A stretch of 64,000 nucleotides of DNA from Anastatus disparis (taxonomy: Eukaryota > Arthropoda > Insecta > Hymenoptera > Eupelmidae), in the NCBI GenBank assembly GCA_017163975.1, contig JAFFSR010000344.1, positions 2,896,001 through 2,960,000 on the forward strand, in the 5' to 3' direction. Both the position numbers and the translations under genes were made by a program. Below are positions 46,331 through 57,839 of the stretch, piece after piece (positions within the stretch are counted from its first letter, which is position 1; every line of letters begins with the position of its first letter). Under the pieces are notes generated by a model. It saw nothing but the letters and a program-made list of their open reading frames with translations. It was not told the DNA's origin and ran no database searches.

Positions 46331-46640
46331 GGAGGATTTTGAGAGACTGACAGCGGCAAAAGGAACCTCACTCCAACTTTGACTCCAGAAATAAAAAAAG
46401 CGTAAAATTTTACGTTAAAGTATGTCCTTAATCATGACTATGACCATGATCATCATGACCAGCATTGGTCAAATCGATTTTTTCAAATGAGAACCCCTAA
46501 TTTTGAACCCCGAAAATGGTAAGAGTTAAAAATTGCACGTCTAAGTATGTCCTTAACCATGACCATGACCATGACCATGATCATCATGGTCAGCATGGGT
46601 CAAGTTAATTTTTTCAATTGAAAACCCCTAATTTTTATTC
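46331..46640. repeat. left arm of element Y: CATGATCATG tandem repeats
   Basis: About two ~120-bp units with AAGTATGTCCTTAACCATGA, CATGACCATGATCATCATGG, and CAATTGAAAACCCCTAATTT. The inverse occurs at 49625-49985. The LINE lies between. Confidence 0.85.
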
Positions 46641-47280
46641 CAGCGTGTAAGATGCTGTAATCGTTTTTCAGTCTATATGACTCTCCGATTTCCAGCTTTC
46701 CTGAGAAGATCCCTGCTTCTGTTTCTTCAGGCGTCTTTGACCCATCAGTAAAGATCGTTATCTCATTCTTATAAATGACTGACTTTTAATTCCAATCTCC
46801 TGTTGTTGGAAAATATATTTCTATATTCCCTTCAAAGCTTAGCTGAGGCACCATGCAGTCTGTCTGCTGTGTCAGCTTGTCGGTCAGGTTTCCGTCAAGC
46901 TTGCTTATCTCTTTATTTGTCAAAGTGTGTCCATAATTGGCTTGTTTTCACAAATTAGAGCCCCTTAATCTTAGGGCTCCTTTTGCGGCTGTTCCTTTTA
47001 TGAACAAGTCTATTGGCTGTAGACTCAACATTGATGCTAATACCCCCTGCGGTGTGCTTCCCATTGCTCCCGTTGTGCCTAGTACGGACATCCTCTGCAC
47101 TTTGGTGAGCATTTTAGTGTTTGTAACTTCATTTGTTGCTTTCCACCAAACTAAGGCTCCATAAGTGATGATCGGTCTTACAATCGTTGTATACATCCAG
47201 TGTATGATATACGTTTGCAGACCCCATCTGTTTCCAAACAAATTTTTGCAAGTGTAAAATGCATTTAACCCTTTTTTCAT
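46640..47280 (-). pseudogene. R1-like C-terminal region and RNase H start
   Basis: 47280-46948 gives Y-I-I-H-W-M-Y-T-T-I-V-R-P-I-I-T-Y-G, W-W-K-A-T, L-T-K-V-Q-R and G-A-M-G-S-T-P, usual after RT in R1/LOA-type elements. A stop follows. Near 46785-46690 another frame reads I-F-T-D-G-S-K-T-P-E-E-T, the RNase H start. The frame breaks several times. Confidence 0.8.
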
Positions 47281-47289
47281 TCTTTCTTC

Positions 47290-48339
47290 TACGTTCCTTT
47301 TTCAGGGAAGTTCAGAGTCTAGGATGATTACGAGATATTTTGCTCTGCCCACTTATATAGTTTTTCAAGTGCGGATCCCATGATGCTGCTGATCGTTGTT
47401 GGGTCTTTACCCTTAATCAGCACTACCACATCATCCGCATATGCCACTACTTCTATCCTTTTTTCTTCAAAGGTTTTCAATATCTTATTGATTACTATCA
47501 GCTACAGTGGAAGTAATAATACTCCTTCCTATAGCGTCCCCCTTGTGGTTCTCCTTTTGATTTCACTGCCTCCCATTTCCGATCTGATCGTTCTGCTTTG
47601 CAGCATCTCTATCACCCGTTTAATGGTAGTACAGTCCAGCTTCTCTTCTTTTAATGCTTCTATTATTGTTAGCTTTATCTATATCAAGGAAGGCACAAAG
47701 AGTGTATTCCCTGTCTTTGAGAGCTCTTTCTAGTGCGTTAATCACCTCATGTAATGCACTTTTCACAGATTTGCCTTTTAGGTAGGCATGTTGTAATGTG
47801 CAATTCTCTTCTATTCCTGTGGATTCTTTTATATGTCGGTCTATCAACCTCTCCAATGTTTTCAGTAAAAATGATGAGAGACTTATGGGTCTGAAATCTT
47901 TGGGTGTTGTGTGGCTCGTTTTACCCGCTTTGGGTATAAAAGCCACTCTTACATTCCTCCATTTTCTCGGTACATATCCACTTTCCAGGCATGCTGAGAA
48001 AATTCTATCCAGTATCTCGATAGTCGAATTAAGTGATTTTTGTAACATAATGGGCATTATACCATCCAATCCCGCAGATTTATAAGGACTAAATGAATTC
48101 ACTGCCCATGTTATCTTATCCTTCGAAACAATTCTGGCCATTATTTTCCTATTTTCTGCCTCGCTACTCGCCTGTTGTTCTTTATTGAATTCCATGCTAT
48201 CCTCGAGACAGTCAGGAAAGTGTATGCTCATTAACAACTCTAGGGTTTTTGTACTGGTCTCAGTGCATGAATTGTCCAGTTTTCTGATGCTCTTTAAGAC
48301 CACAGGGTCTTTTTTGAGCATCTTTCTGAATCTAGCCAC
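47290..48339 (-). pseudogene. R1-like reverse transcriptase
   Basis: 48339-47620: F-S-P-Y-K-S-A-G-L-D-G-I, V-A-F-I-P-K-A-G-K, D-F-R-P-I-S-L-S-S-F-L-L-K-T-L-E and F-L-D-I-D-K-A (motif A). Frame shifts follow; near 47445-47431 the catalytic A-Y-A-D-D box is intact. The whole RT core is recognisable. Confidence 0.85.
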
Positions 48340-48384
48340 CTCATTTATGTCTTTTATAGACTCACTGAGACTCTTTATCGATTC

Positions 48385-49059
48385 TCATTTTGCTGATCTA
48401 ATTTTTTCTTTGTATTCTCTGAAACTGATTTTATACTTTTCCCAGCTTTCTTTCGTTTTCTCGCTTCTTGCTGCACCTAGGAGCTTTCTGGTTCTTGCTC
48501 TAAGTTGTCTTAATGCTTTACTCCACCACTGTTTGGTGTTGTTTTGACCTTGACTGATAGGGCATGATTTCCTGAAAGCTTCCTCTATCGTATCTTCTAC
48601 TTTACCGAATGCTTTCTCGATTTCCTCAATCGTAAGAGTTTCCAATGTCCCAGCCAGTGGCTCGATTTTTAGTTTTTCTCTTACTAGATTTGAGAACTTT
48701 AGCCAATCTGTTTTCCTCGGATTACGAAAAACCCCAGCTTCCCTATTTTCCCAATTTATTTTAAAAAGAATCTTCCTATGATCTGAGTAAAAATTTTCAA
48801 GAGAAACCCTCCAATTTTCTACCCTAATCTGATCCGAATTCGTGGCCAAAGTTAAATCTATTACCCCCTCCCTCACCCTATTTGTAAAAGTTGGGACATC
48901 CCCACTATTGCATACTATAAGGTTAGTAGATAAAATAAAATTTAAAATTGACTCACCTCTTTCATTGATGTTCGTGCTTCCCCATTGGACGTGATGACCA
49001 CTGGCATCGCTAGAGGTATTTAACCGCACTTCAATAGCTATTTTCAGCTTCCTGCTCAC
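48385..49059 (-). pseudogene. R1-like AP endonuclease end and linker
   Basis: S-S-D-A-S-G-H-H-V-Q-W-G-S, N-E-R-G-E-S-I-L, D-V-P-T-F, V-I-D-L-T-L-A-T and S-D-H-R-K-I are the C-terminal endonuclease blocks (S-D-H catalytic). The first half of the domain (N-terminal Glu motif) is missing or degraded upstream. The linker contains W-W-S-K-A-L-R-Q-L. Confidence 0.8.
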
Positions 49060-49404
49060 GGCTGAGTTTTCTCCTTCCCTTTCTTTCCAAACTTACCGGC
49101 TCCACATTGAAGCACTCTTTCGGTTTCCGAGTCCACAGTTTCGACTGTGCTTCCTTTTGACGACAATTCGTCGTTGGTTGCTTCGTCGAGCTGCATGTCT
49201 ACTATCCGACTGGAAATACTTCCGGGGCTGGCTGTGTCTTCCAGAAGGTAAGGCTCTTTTCCACTTGTAGCATTCTGTGTTGATCCAACAGCCAAGCAAT
49301 GAACTGAGGACGCATTTAAAGGCAGTGATGAGCCCCCCCCCCCCCAGAATCCGATTGGGGCTTGGCCGCCTTATGAGCGGGTGGATTTTCATGAAGGTTA
49401 CCAC
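49056..49404 (-). pseudogene. remains of the R1-like ORF1 / 5' region
   Basis: Two overlapping frames, Ser/Glu-rich, without recognisable zinc knuckles. Placed by position only. Confidence 0.35.
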
Positions 49405-49620
49405 CTGGGGTAATATTTATTATGTCACTGCTCTCCATGATGCTCTACTAAAAAGAGATTCCATTGTTCGCCGTTGTCTATTCAAGTATTTAACGACTAA
49501 TCAGGTGGAAAATTCATTCAATCTGGCCATTCCACTAACCGCAACCTGTGGACGCACTCGGTAGCATGGAAAAGTGCTCTATCCCTTGAAAAAGAGCTCC
49601 CGAGTGGTGGAGGACATAAA

Positions 49621-49985
49621 ATTTTTCGCTTTTTTCATTTCCGGAGTCAAAATTAGGGGTTCCCATTTGAAAAAATTAACTTTACCCATGCTGACCATGA
49701 TGATCATGATCATGGTCATGGTCATGGTAAAGGACATACTTGGACGTAAAATTTTTCGCTCTTACCATTTTTGGGGTCAAAATTAGGGGTTCTCATTTGA
49801 AAAAATCGATTTGACTAATGCTGACCATGATGATCATAGTCATGGTCATGGTCATGGTTAAGGACATACTTGCATGTAAAATTTTTCGCTCTTCTCATTT
49901 CCGAAGTCAAATTTAGGGGTTCCCATTTAAAAAAATTAACCTGACCCATGCTGATCATGATGATCATGGTCATGGTCACCAAAAG
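49621..49985. repeat. right arm of element Y: CATGATCATG tandem repeats
   Basis: Three ~120-bp units: AAAATTTTTCGCTCTTACC, AAAATTAGGGGTTCTCATTT, then TGCTGACCATGATGATCAT and CATGGTCATGGTTAAGGACA. Inverse of 46331-46640. The M-I-M-I-M-V ORF across it is an artefact. Confidence 0.88.
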
Positions 49986-50931
49986 ATGACCCATCCCAAA
50001 CCTTACAACTTTTGTCTAAAAAGTTTTTCTCGGAAATGCTTTCTATTTGAAATATTTGAGTGGGGCATTTAAAATGGGTCACCCTGTATTTATATATAGT
50101 GTATTTGTTACATTACAATTACATTTTTATTACATATATTTCACATTTATTTTTCGTGAATAGTTTGTTACATTATTCCAGCTTATTGCAATTATGGTTG
50201 GATTTCAAATTAATTTTTTAAGATTAACTTCTTTAATAAAGTCAATGATTTTTAAACACTGTTTATGATCACTTAATATTTTAGTTACGTCGTTTTTCAA
50301 TTTATGTTTTATCCTTTTATTTTCACTTTTAAGACATTGGATGAATAAATGTTCTACTGAAATGTATTCTTCGCATTCATAACATATATTTCTTGCACTT
50401 TTGTTTATAATGTGTTGGTGAGTTATATGAGTATGTCCTATGCGAAGTCATGTTGAAGTAGTTTGATCTTTTCTTTGAAATTCGAGAGCCGGGTTGTAAT
50501 TTAACAAATTTGGTTTGATATTTTTAATAGATTTCTTGGTATTTATTTCCATCTGCTGCATTTATTTTTAGTTCTGATATTCATAAGTTTGTTTATATCT
50601 TCTTTGTTTAATTGGAATTGATTTTTTATATATTTGAGTTCCCTTACCACTTTTGAAATTTTTTCTATTTCGATGCCTCTTTCTATACTGTATTTTTAGC
50701 GATTAATTATTATTTTGCCTTTTTGTTTAAGTATTTTATTTTTAATAATTTTGTTAGTTGCATTAATTCGTTTTTAATTTTTTTATTTTGCTGAGGCAGG
50801 GGAGTTAATCTAAAAAATTAATTTTTCTCCTAGCTGCTTTAATTTTTCGATTGTTTTGATAATTGTTATGTCTAATGCGAATTAAAGACTGGTCCAATGG
50901 GGGCATTTTATTACTATTGTTTCTTTATTGT

Positions 50932-51288
50932 TTAATTTATTACATCTGTAGTTGTAGTTTCTTCATAGTTTATTATTAATTTATTATTATTGTATTTTTT
51001 TGACCATGGATTAATCTTCTTACTTGTGTCACAGATTATTGTAGGCAATTGAATTTTTAAGTTTTTAAAATTATTTTTTACTCTTGTATAAAAAGTGTTA
51101 GCATTATATTTGGTTCCAATATGTTCAGGAGATAGAGGGTCTGTAGTTTGGTTGTTTTGTAGGCTTAATAGTTTTGAGGCATAATTTAAAGACGTTTGAA
51201 TCCTGCGTAGATCTAGTGGAAGCATATTACTTTTGCTTGGTATGCTAATGATTGGATTAGTGCGATAAGCTCCGGTTACAATCCTCAT
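50932..51288 (-). pseudogene. Jockey-like C-terminal region
   Basis: R-I-V-T-G-A-Y-R-T-N-P, L-P-L-D-L-R-R and Y-A-S-K-L are usual after RT in Jockey-type LINEs. It follows the RT frame after one frame change. Confidence 0.7.
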
Positions 51289-51352
51289 ACTTGTATTTAG
51301 AATGGGATCTAATCCGCTGACAGTATTTTTTCTAGCTGAACTGTAAGCAACA

Positions 51353-52093
51353 TTACCGTAATAAATATTGGTTTGGATGAGTGCTTAGTATGTGTTTGCT
51401 ATAATTTTTTGATTGCTTCCCCCAATTTATTGCTGACAATACTTTAAGTATATTTATTCTCTCCATGCACTGTTTTCTTAGATTTTCTACGTGTTGTTTC
51501 CAATTCAGTTTTTTGTCGAAGTTTTTATTCCGAGTATTTTTTATTTCTTTCACTGTTTTAATTTTTCCTTTTCCTAGTGTTAAGATTAATTTTTTTGAAT
51601 TATCTTTATGTTTTTTAAATAGAATAGCTTCTGTTTTTGTTTTTTTATATTTTAAATCCTCTTTTTTGGAGAATTCAATTATTTCATCAAAATTTTTTTT
51701 TAGAATTTGTTGAGTTGTATTTATGTTTTTATCTTTTAAAAAGATTGTAACGTCGTCTGCAAAAATAGTGATTTTAGCAGGTGGAGTGACATGTGCTGTG
51801 ATTTCATTTATCACTAATAATAATATTGTATCACTTATTACAGATCCTTGAGAAACGTCGTTTTCGATGGTTAGTGTATCTGAATATTTGTTATTGATTC
51901 TGACTCTGATTGTTCTACCATTTAAGAAATTCTTAACAAAATGATATATGTTGCCATTTATCTTGAGTTTGTTTAAAATGTTCAGTACTCTTTGCCGCCA
52001 TATTAAGTCATAAACCTTTTTCATATCCAAGCAAATTGCAGGTGTTGATTGTTTGCAAAAGTTTCTTGTATGATTGTTGAGTATTTTTCGCAA
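51353..52093 (-). pseudogene. Jockey-like reverse transcriptase
   Basis: I-C-L-D-M-K-K-V-Y-D (motif A, F changed to V), V-S-Q-G-S-V-I-S (motif B) and I-F-A-D-D-V-T-I-F (motif C, near 51755) in one 246-codon frame. Thumb-like L-N-W-K-Q-H-V follows. The start at 52093 is artificial. Stops upstream. Confidence 0.82.
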
Positions 52094-52376
52094 AATCCAC
52101 TTTCAAATTTAGCGATTATTTTGTTGTGTTCCAGATACCATCGATACAAATGTTTGTTAATAATTTTTTTGAGAGTTTTATATTTGTACGAATGATTTGG
52201 CGATAGCTGTCTTTAGCATATTTGTTTTTGCCTGGTTTTGGGACAGGTAAAATTTTAGCAGTTTTCCAACACGATGGGAAAATTTTTTCTGTCTATATAG
52301 TATTGTATATTTTGAGTAGTGTTGTTAACACTTCATCAAGTAGTTGATTGATGAGGATATTTGATATGCCATCCGA

Positions 52377-52643
52377 TCAAGGACTATTGCTTTTGCTTAA
52401 TTGTATTGTTTCGTTTAGTTCAGTTAAAGTTAGTTCGTTATTTATTTCTTCGATGGAAGTATTATAGTCGATTTTGGTAATGTTTTCCTTGATGTTTTCA
52501 TTTGTTACTTTAATTTCTAAAAATTCTGGTTCGCAATTGTTATTGTTAGAGTTTCCGGAGAATTTTGTTGCCAAAATGTTTGCTATTTCCTTTGGGTCTG
52601 TCATAATAGAGTCATTTTCCTCAGGTGCAAATATGAAAGTCAT
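52377..52643 (-). pseudogene. Jockey-like pre-RT region
   Basis: 88-codon frame with D-P-K-E-I-A-N-I-L-A-T-K-F, the usual block before the RT domain, and E-L-T-L-T-E-L-N-E-T-I. Ends before the RT frame. Confidence 0.65.
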
Positions 52644-52689
52644 TTCTTTTTATCCTTCTAATGATTTGATTTTTGAAGCAAAGCTTTTA

Positions 52690-53152
52690 TACGGACGTTC
52701 TGAGTGCTCGCTGCACGGTCACTATCCGTGCTGAGCATCAGATTTCAAAAGCGTTACACGATGTATACAGGTATACAGAGTGGCAGTTGCGGCGCGCATG
52801 TATACATATCGTGCCAGTACGTGCACACTGCCTCCCATTTCCACCTCTCCCTAACTCAGTGTGCATGGCCTTCTGTCTCTCTCTCACTCATATCAGTAAT
52901 CGCTTTCTGTCTCTTTCTCTTGAATACCTGTTGCGATGTGCTGTTTCGTTTATCCTGTTTTTAGTCCATTGTTAATAAATCGTGTGAATTGTAATTCTAT
53001 AAGAATAGAATTGTGAACTTTGCCGTCATATTATTGTATTCGTTGTTTTATTATTGTATTCGTTGTTTTATTGTATTATAAAACTATAATTTTATACACA
53101 AATAGTAAGTGAGACATGGAGAGTGATCCAGAGAATAAATCTCATTCTCAAA
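52690..53152. other. insertion in the LINE, promoter-like unknown sequence
   Basis: GC-richer, CT-rich (TCTCTCTCTCACTC), splits the Jockey-like LINE. An AT-rich part follows with repeated TTATTGTATTCGTTGTTT, then ATGGAGAGTGATCCAGAG, a possible first exon (M-E-S-D-P-E-N) cut by foldback S. No product identified. Confidence 0.35.
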
Positions 53153-53716
53153 ACAACAGTGCCGTCTAGGGAGGTCCGTAAGAAGCAAAGCTTTGTATAA
53201 AGCTTAGTATCTAAGCGTTAAAAAAAGTAAAGAAAAAAATACGCGAGGGAAAAAAATTAAGACTTGAGAAAAGAAAAAAGAAAAGTTTTGAGGGACAAAA
53301 AAATAAATATTTTGAGAAACAAGAACAAATACATTTAAAATAAAAGACACGCCCAAAAACGCAAGGCTACAGCGGAGCTCTCTTCACGATTAGAAGACGA
53401 AAAAAAGAGAGCTCCGCTGTAGCCTTGCGTTTTTGGGCGTGTCTTTTATTTTAAATGTATTTTTTCTTATTTCTCAAAATATTTATTTTTTTTTATTTTT
53501 TTTCATACCCCAAGGTTTGTTTTCTTTTCTTAATTCTTAATTTTTTATTTTCTTAAATCTTTATTTTTTTTGTCCCTCAAGGCTTTTCTTTTTTCTTTTC
53601 TCAAGTCTTAATTTTTTTCCCTCACGTATTTTTTTCATCATTTTTTTTAACGCTTAGTTCCTATGCTTTATACAAAGTTTCGCTTTTTCTCGGGCGTCCC
53701 TAGACGGCACTGTTGT
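53153..53716. mobile_element. foldback element S (564 bp)
   Basis: ACAACAGTGCCGTCTAGGGA at the left, inverse at the right. Arms share GCTTTATACAAAG, AACGCTTAG and ACGCAAGGCTACAGCGGAGC; the centre is near 53392. Homopurine on the left and homopyrimidine on the right. Confidence 0.88.
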
Positions 53717-53729
53717 TTTTTTTCCAAAT

Positions 53730-54110
53730 GTCTTTGCTGGGTTACTATAATTAATTGAGTTTAGAAAATTTAACTAAAATTCAGTTTCTGCATTCTTCAT
53801 TGTCCTTTTAGCTATCGCTTTAAGTCTTTTAAACTCTATTCTATATAGCCTTCTGTTCTATTTTTTAAATATTTATTTAGTGCTATTTTAGTATTTTTAA
53901 TTGCATTATCACATGCTTCGTTCCACCACGGATAATATTTATGTTGGAATTTTCCTATCGTTTCTACAACACTAAAAACTGCTGCGTAAATAATTATTTC
54001 GTTAAATGTTATAATTATTTTATCTATATATATTTTTTAGTATTTATGTTGTCTGCAATAGCGTTATTCATTTCATAAATGTTATCATTTGTAATTTCTT
54101 TAAATCTAGA
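53730..54110 (-). pseudogene. Jockey-like LINE, region between endonuclease and RT
   Basis: Broken minus frames: P-W-W-N-E-A-C-D-N-A-I-K near 53940 and L-K-D-L-K-R-like stretches. This block normally precedes the pre-RT region, so it belongs to the LINE at 50150-52690. Confidence 0.6.
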
Positions 54111-54592
54111 CCGGGGGGTTATTCACTAACTTTTTAACGATAACAATTGACTTAACATTTCGACGTCGAAAAGCGTTAAGGACTCTACTCTTTCAAGTAA
54201 TCGATAAACACATGAAAAAATGTTTTAGTTTATTATTGAATCTTTTACGACAGACATTTACAACACAAATATTCAAAATTAAAATAATTTCAAATAATTA
54301 TTACATCAAAATTAACATGATTACAAAAAAATTGTTTAAGTTTTTGACATATTTATATGCAAATAAATTATAATTTTACTAGTTTTTAGTAGATTTATAT
54401 TAGATCTTGTTTTCTCCACACATTCAGTATCAGGATTTCAAATGGACAGTTGATTGGGACATTATGAAAACTTAAGTAATATTTTATAACTTGTTTCATT
54501 TTATATGCTAATAATTATATATCCAAAATAATAATTAGAAAAAATATCATGATCCATTCATTTTAAATCCCAATACAGAGAAAAAAGGAATT
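54111..54592. other. AT-rich, no gene seen
   Basis: Nothing recognisable. A GC patch GACCGGGGGG at 54107 marks the LINE edge. Confidence 0.5.
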
Positions 54593-54596
54593 TTAA

Positions 54597-54980
54597 CGGC
54601 AGGCCGGAGTAGAACCTGATACCGACCGAGTAACAATTGAGTTGTTTGTTATTTACTCAAGTATTAAACGGTGTATCTTCAAATTAAAGGTTGAGCGCAA
54701 TAGATATTATCATTATGAACATCTATGCACAAGAAAAAAAAATCTACCGCTTTGTTTTTGAGAAAAGTGAGTAACGCCAAAGTAAAAGTTTATGTTTATA
54801 ATATTTTCGCGTTACTTACTTTTCTCAAAAACCAAACGATAGATTTTTTTCTTCTTGTGCATAAATATTTGTAATAATAATATCTATTACGCTTAACCTT
54901 CAATTTGCAGATACACCGATTAATACTTGAGTAAATAACAAAAATCTCAATCAGACAAGAACAGCGAATCCGGCCTGCTC
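54597..54980. mobile_element. foldback element I (384 bp), TTAA target
   Basis: CGGCAGGCCGG at the left, inverse of GAGCAGGCCGG at the right, TTAA on both sides (54593-54596, 54981-54984). Arms share GAGTAA, AGATTTTTTTC, GCACAAG and TTTGAGAAAAGTGAGTAACG. The centre is near 54790. Confidence 0.9.
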
Positions 54981-54984
54981 TTAA

Positions 54985-55314
54985 CAGTATTTGCCTTAAA
55001 ACACATTCATATTAGAAATATATCTGTATTCATGTTTCTATTATATATTCTTCTAACTCAACATTATCCAAGCCAACATTTTCATTTTGAAAGACGAAAT
55101 TTTGAAAACCAATATTTTTAAGTTCTGCAGCAAACTTAACAATGCAATCGAGAAACTGTAGTTGTTGTTATAGAATATGAAACGCAAATTTAGATTAATA
55201 TATAACTACCTTTTTCAATTACCTCGCTTCTAACGTCACTCGGTTTGATTCTGACCTTTATAAAAAATATTTTAAATTTCAAAGTATTCATTTTTAAATG
55301 TATTTGTGTATGTA

Positions 55315-55378
<64 letters not shown>

Positions 55379-56388
55379 ATGTGCGTGTATGTGTATTTTT
55401 GAACATGCATTTGTTTAAATATATGTACATATATACATATGTGTAAATGTATGTTTTTATGTGTATGTGCGCACATGTAAAAGTGTATGTACATGTGTAT
55501 CCATGTATTTGTATGTATGTATGTGTGAGGGCATGTGTAAGTGCTCATGTTTGTACATTATTGCTGAATAATATATGTATGTTGTAAATGTATGCGTATG
55601 TATGTATGTAAATGTGGAAGTGTGTATGAGAAAATATATATATTCTATGTGAAATGTCACCAATGAATAAATAGGTATAGATTTAATTCCAAATATTAAG
55701 CATTATAAAAAAATATAGTTTTATTTATCAATCTCATTTAAAAGAATACATTTCAAACTTTAATTTTGATATTACATGTTAAACGATAAATTAAGAATGT
55801 ATCTAGAAAAAATTACATGAATTACACATATTATAAAATTCACAATAAATATAATAGATATTAAATACTTTAAAAAAATTGACGTTTTTTTTATTAAGTT
55901 CTCAAAACTTTACTAAAGAATATGATCCAAGTTTGATATTTCAAAAAGATGTTTAAATATGAAAAAAAAATATTTCAAAATGAATTTTTTCTAAACAATT
56001 CATTTATTGGTGTAACGACTCTATATTTTTTTAATGAATCTTGATATAATTATTGTTATGTTAAATTATATCTTACTTATTGTATAATATTACAATATAT
56101 TTCACTTTCAATAACATATGACATATACGTGATAGCAAGATTTAGTTAAATAATAAAAATATATTCAACATTATATGAATTAATGTGAAAAGAGTTCAGA
56201 AAATTATTATAACTAATAATTAAAAGTTATTATGTTATTTTACTCAATAAAATTTTCAATATAGGGCACTAAACACGTTTTCCCCTTGGATTTAATTCAA
56301 TTCTTTTTATAATAAAAATATTATTCAAAAGCAAACTGAAGATTTTTAAAATTCGATATTTAAGAAAAACTGTCTTGAAGTTACTTAC
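54985..56388. other. AT-rich with (TA)n and TG-rich microsatellites
   Basis: (TA)n at 55318-55370, then TGTATG-type repeats to about 55640. The Thr/His/Tyr ORFs on minus are microsatellite artefacts. CCTCGCTTCTAACGTCACTC at 55222 also occurs near 24848 after the PLE tail, so a PLE remnant is possible. Confidence 0.6.
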
Positions 56389-57050
56389 TAGGAGAGTATC
56401 ACATCTCCGGATCACGGATTTTGCTCTAACTTTGAGATAGGTTTTTAGATGTCAAAATATGGAAAAAGCCAGAGTTATAGACCCCAACGCTCAATATTTC
56501 TCTAGTTGCAGGCAATTAAAGAAAATCACTAGAAAAGTTACTAGATTTTTAAACGCTTATAATTCTTTAGCATTAATAGCTAGACGCTTGTAACTGTTTT
56601 CAAATGAAAGCTACGTTCAAATCCTTTCGAAAAAGCACCTATAGCATATCAAAATATCATTTTTTCTCAAAGTAACAGCGTTATAAGAATTTGAGCTGAA
56701 TTTCCTTTTAAGAATATTAATTAACGATAAATGTTAAAGTGTAGTACAATTTTCATAACGCTGTAACTTTCGGAAAATATAATATTTTGATATGCTATAG
56801 GTGCTTTTTCGAAAGGATTTGAACGTAGCTTTCATTTAAAAACAGTTACAAGCGTCTAGCTATTTATGCTAAAGAGTTATAAGCGTTTGAAAATCTAGTA
56901 ACTTTTTTAGTGATTTTCTTTAATTGCCTGCAACTAGAGAAATATTGAGCGTTGGGGTCTATAACTCTGGCTTTTTCCATATTTTGATATCTGAAAACCT
57001 ATCTCAAAGTTAGAGCAAAATCCGTGATCCGGAGATGTGATACTCTCCTA
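56389..57050. mobile_element. foldback element P (662 bp), nearly complete palindrome
   Basis: TAGGAGAGTATCACATCTCC at the left and its inverse at the right; inverted identity runs almost to the centre near 56718 (CTCTAACTTTGAGATAG, CTTTTTCGAAAGGATTTGA). About 330-bp arms. Confidence 0.92.
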
Positions 57051-57059
57051 GTTAGTTTG

Positions 57060-57385
57060 ATACTTATAATAAATGCTTATAAATATTCATTTACTCATTT
57101 ACACTGCAAAAATATGGTCGATTCCTCTAATCATATATGTAAAAAATACAATTAAATAATTAAAGCGACAAAAACATGCAAAAAATTGTCGCTTTGACTA
57201 TGAAATAGTATTTTTCGCCTGACGATAATAGTTTGTATATTATTGTGGCTTTAACTATTTTAAATTATGCATGTACATGACTGGAGGTATTGACTTAATT
57301 TTTGTCGTATGAGTGAGTAATTAAATTATTATAAGCGTTTATTATAAACACTGAACTAAGTATCTGATTTGGTTCCGACCGCCTC
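57060..57385. mobile_element. foldback element Q, right end with TTAA
   Basis: Right end CGACCGCCTC then TTAA (57386-57389), as in F. Arms: TTATAATAAATGCTTATAA at the left, inverse of TTATAATAAACGCTTATAA at the right. The left terminus is not recognised; element P adjoins and may have cut it. Confidence 0.65.
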
Positions 57386-57389
57386 TTAA

Positions 57390-57839
57390 CAAAATAAAAA
57401 CGAAATAATATTTACATGAGAAACTTTTCGGAGATTATTTAAGATATATTCATTAATAAATCAGCTAATTAAAAAAAATTTGTATAGTATATTATATTAT
57501 TTTAGCTATAAATTTCTGGAAAATTGCAAAATTGAAAAAAGAAATGAAAATCATTTAAAGTTCATCTTGCCATATTCATCATATAAGTAAAAATAAATAA
57601 GATAGAGTAAAAAGATTTGTGAAAGGTATTTTGTGCCCTTAATTAAATTAATGCTAAGACTTAATTTTATTAGCATTCAATTTTTTTTCTGATGATAATT
57701 CATAGCATTTTTCATAATTTTTTTTTGGTTTTTCAGCTTTTACGTATGAAAATACAATTAATCAATAAGTTAATATAAAAGCAATTCTAAGTTTATTTAA
57801 AGTAGATAAAAAGTGTTGAAAGAATTTTAATTTTCAATA
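57390..57839. other. AT-rich leader of the Helitron-like gene
   Basis: No coding sign; may hold the promoter of the gene starting at 57840. Confidence 0.4.

Larger units (their letters stand above)
46640..49620 (-). mobile_element. R1-like non-LTR retrotransposon, decayed
   Basis: On minus: end of ORF1 (49404-49056), endonuclease end (49059-48385), RT (48339-47290), a C-terminal region (47280-46948) and RNase H start (46940-46640). A C-run at 49330-49341 and about 250 bp of leader lie upstream. The 3' end is missing. It lies between the two arms of Y, so it either inserted into a foldback or replaced its core. Confidence 0.85.
50150..52690 (-). mobile_element. Jockey-like non-LTR retrotransposon, RT and 3' part
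   Basis: Minus order: pre-RT (52643-52377), RT (52093-51353), C-terminal region (51288-50932), and a terminal zinc-like block near 50450-50370 (G-H-T-H-I-T-H-Q-H, C-Y-E-C, H-L-F-I-Q-C). The upstream part lies beyond an insertion at 53730-54110. AT-rich, many stops. Confidence 0.75.

Noticed and set aside
49574..49786. small ORF with repeated M-I-M-V
   Set aside because: Lies in the CATGATCATG repeat arm; low complexity.
49985..50100. separate MITE ending GGGTCACCCTGTAT
   Set aside because: The word resembles ends of insect mariner-type repeats and TGACCCATCCCAAACC could be the other end, but the inverted match is too short to call.
55294..55663. His/Thr/Tyr-rich ORFs on minus
   Set aside because: Translations of (TA)n and TG-rich microsatellites.
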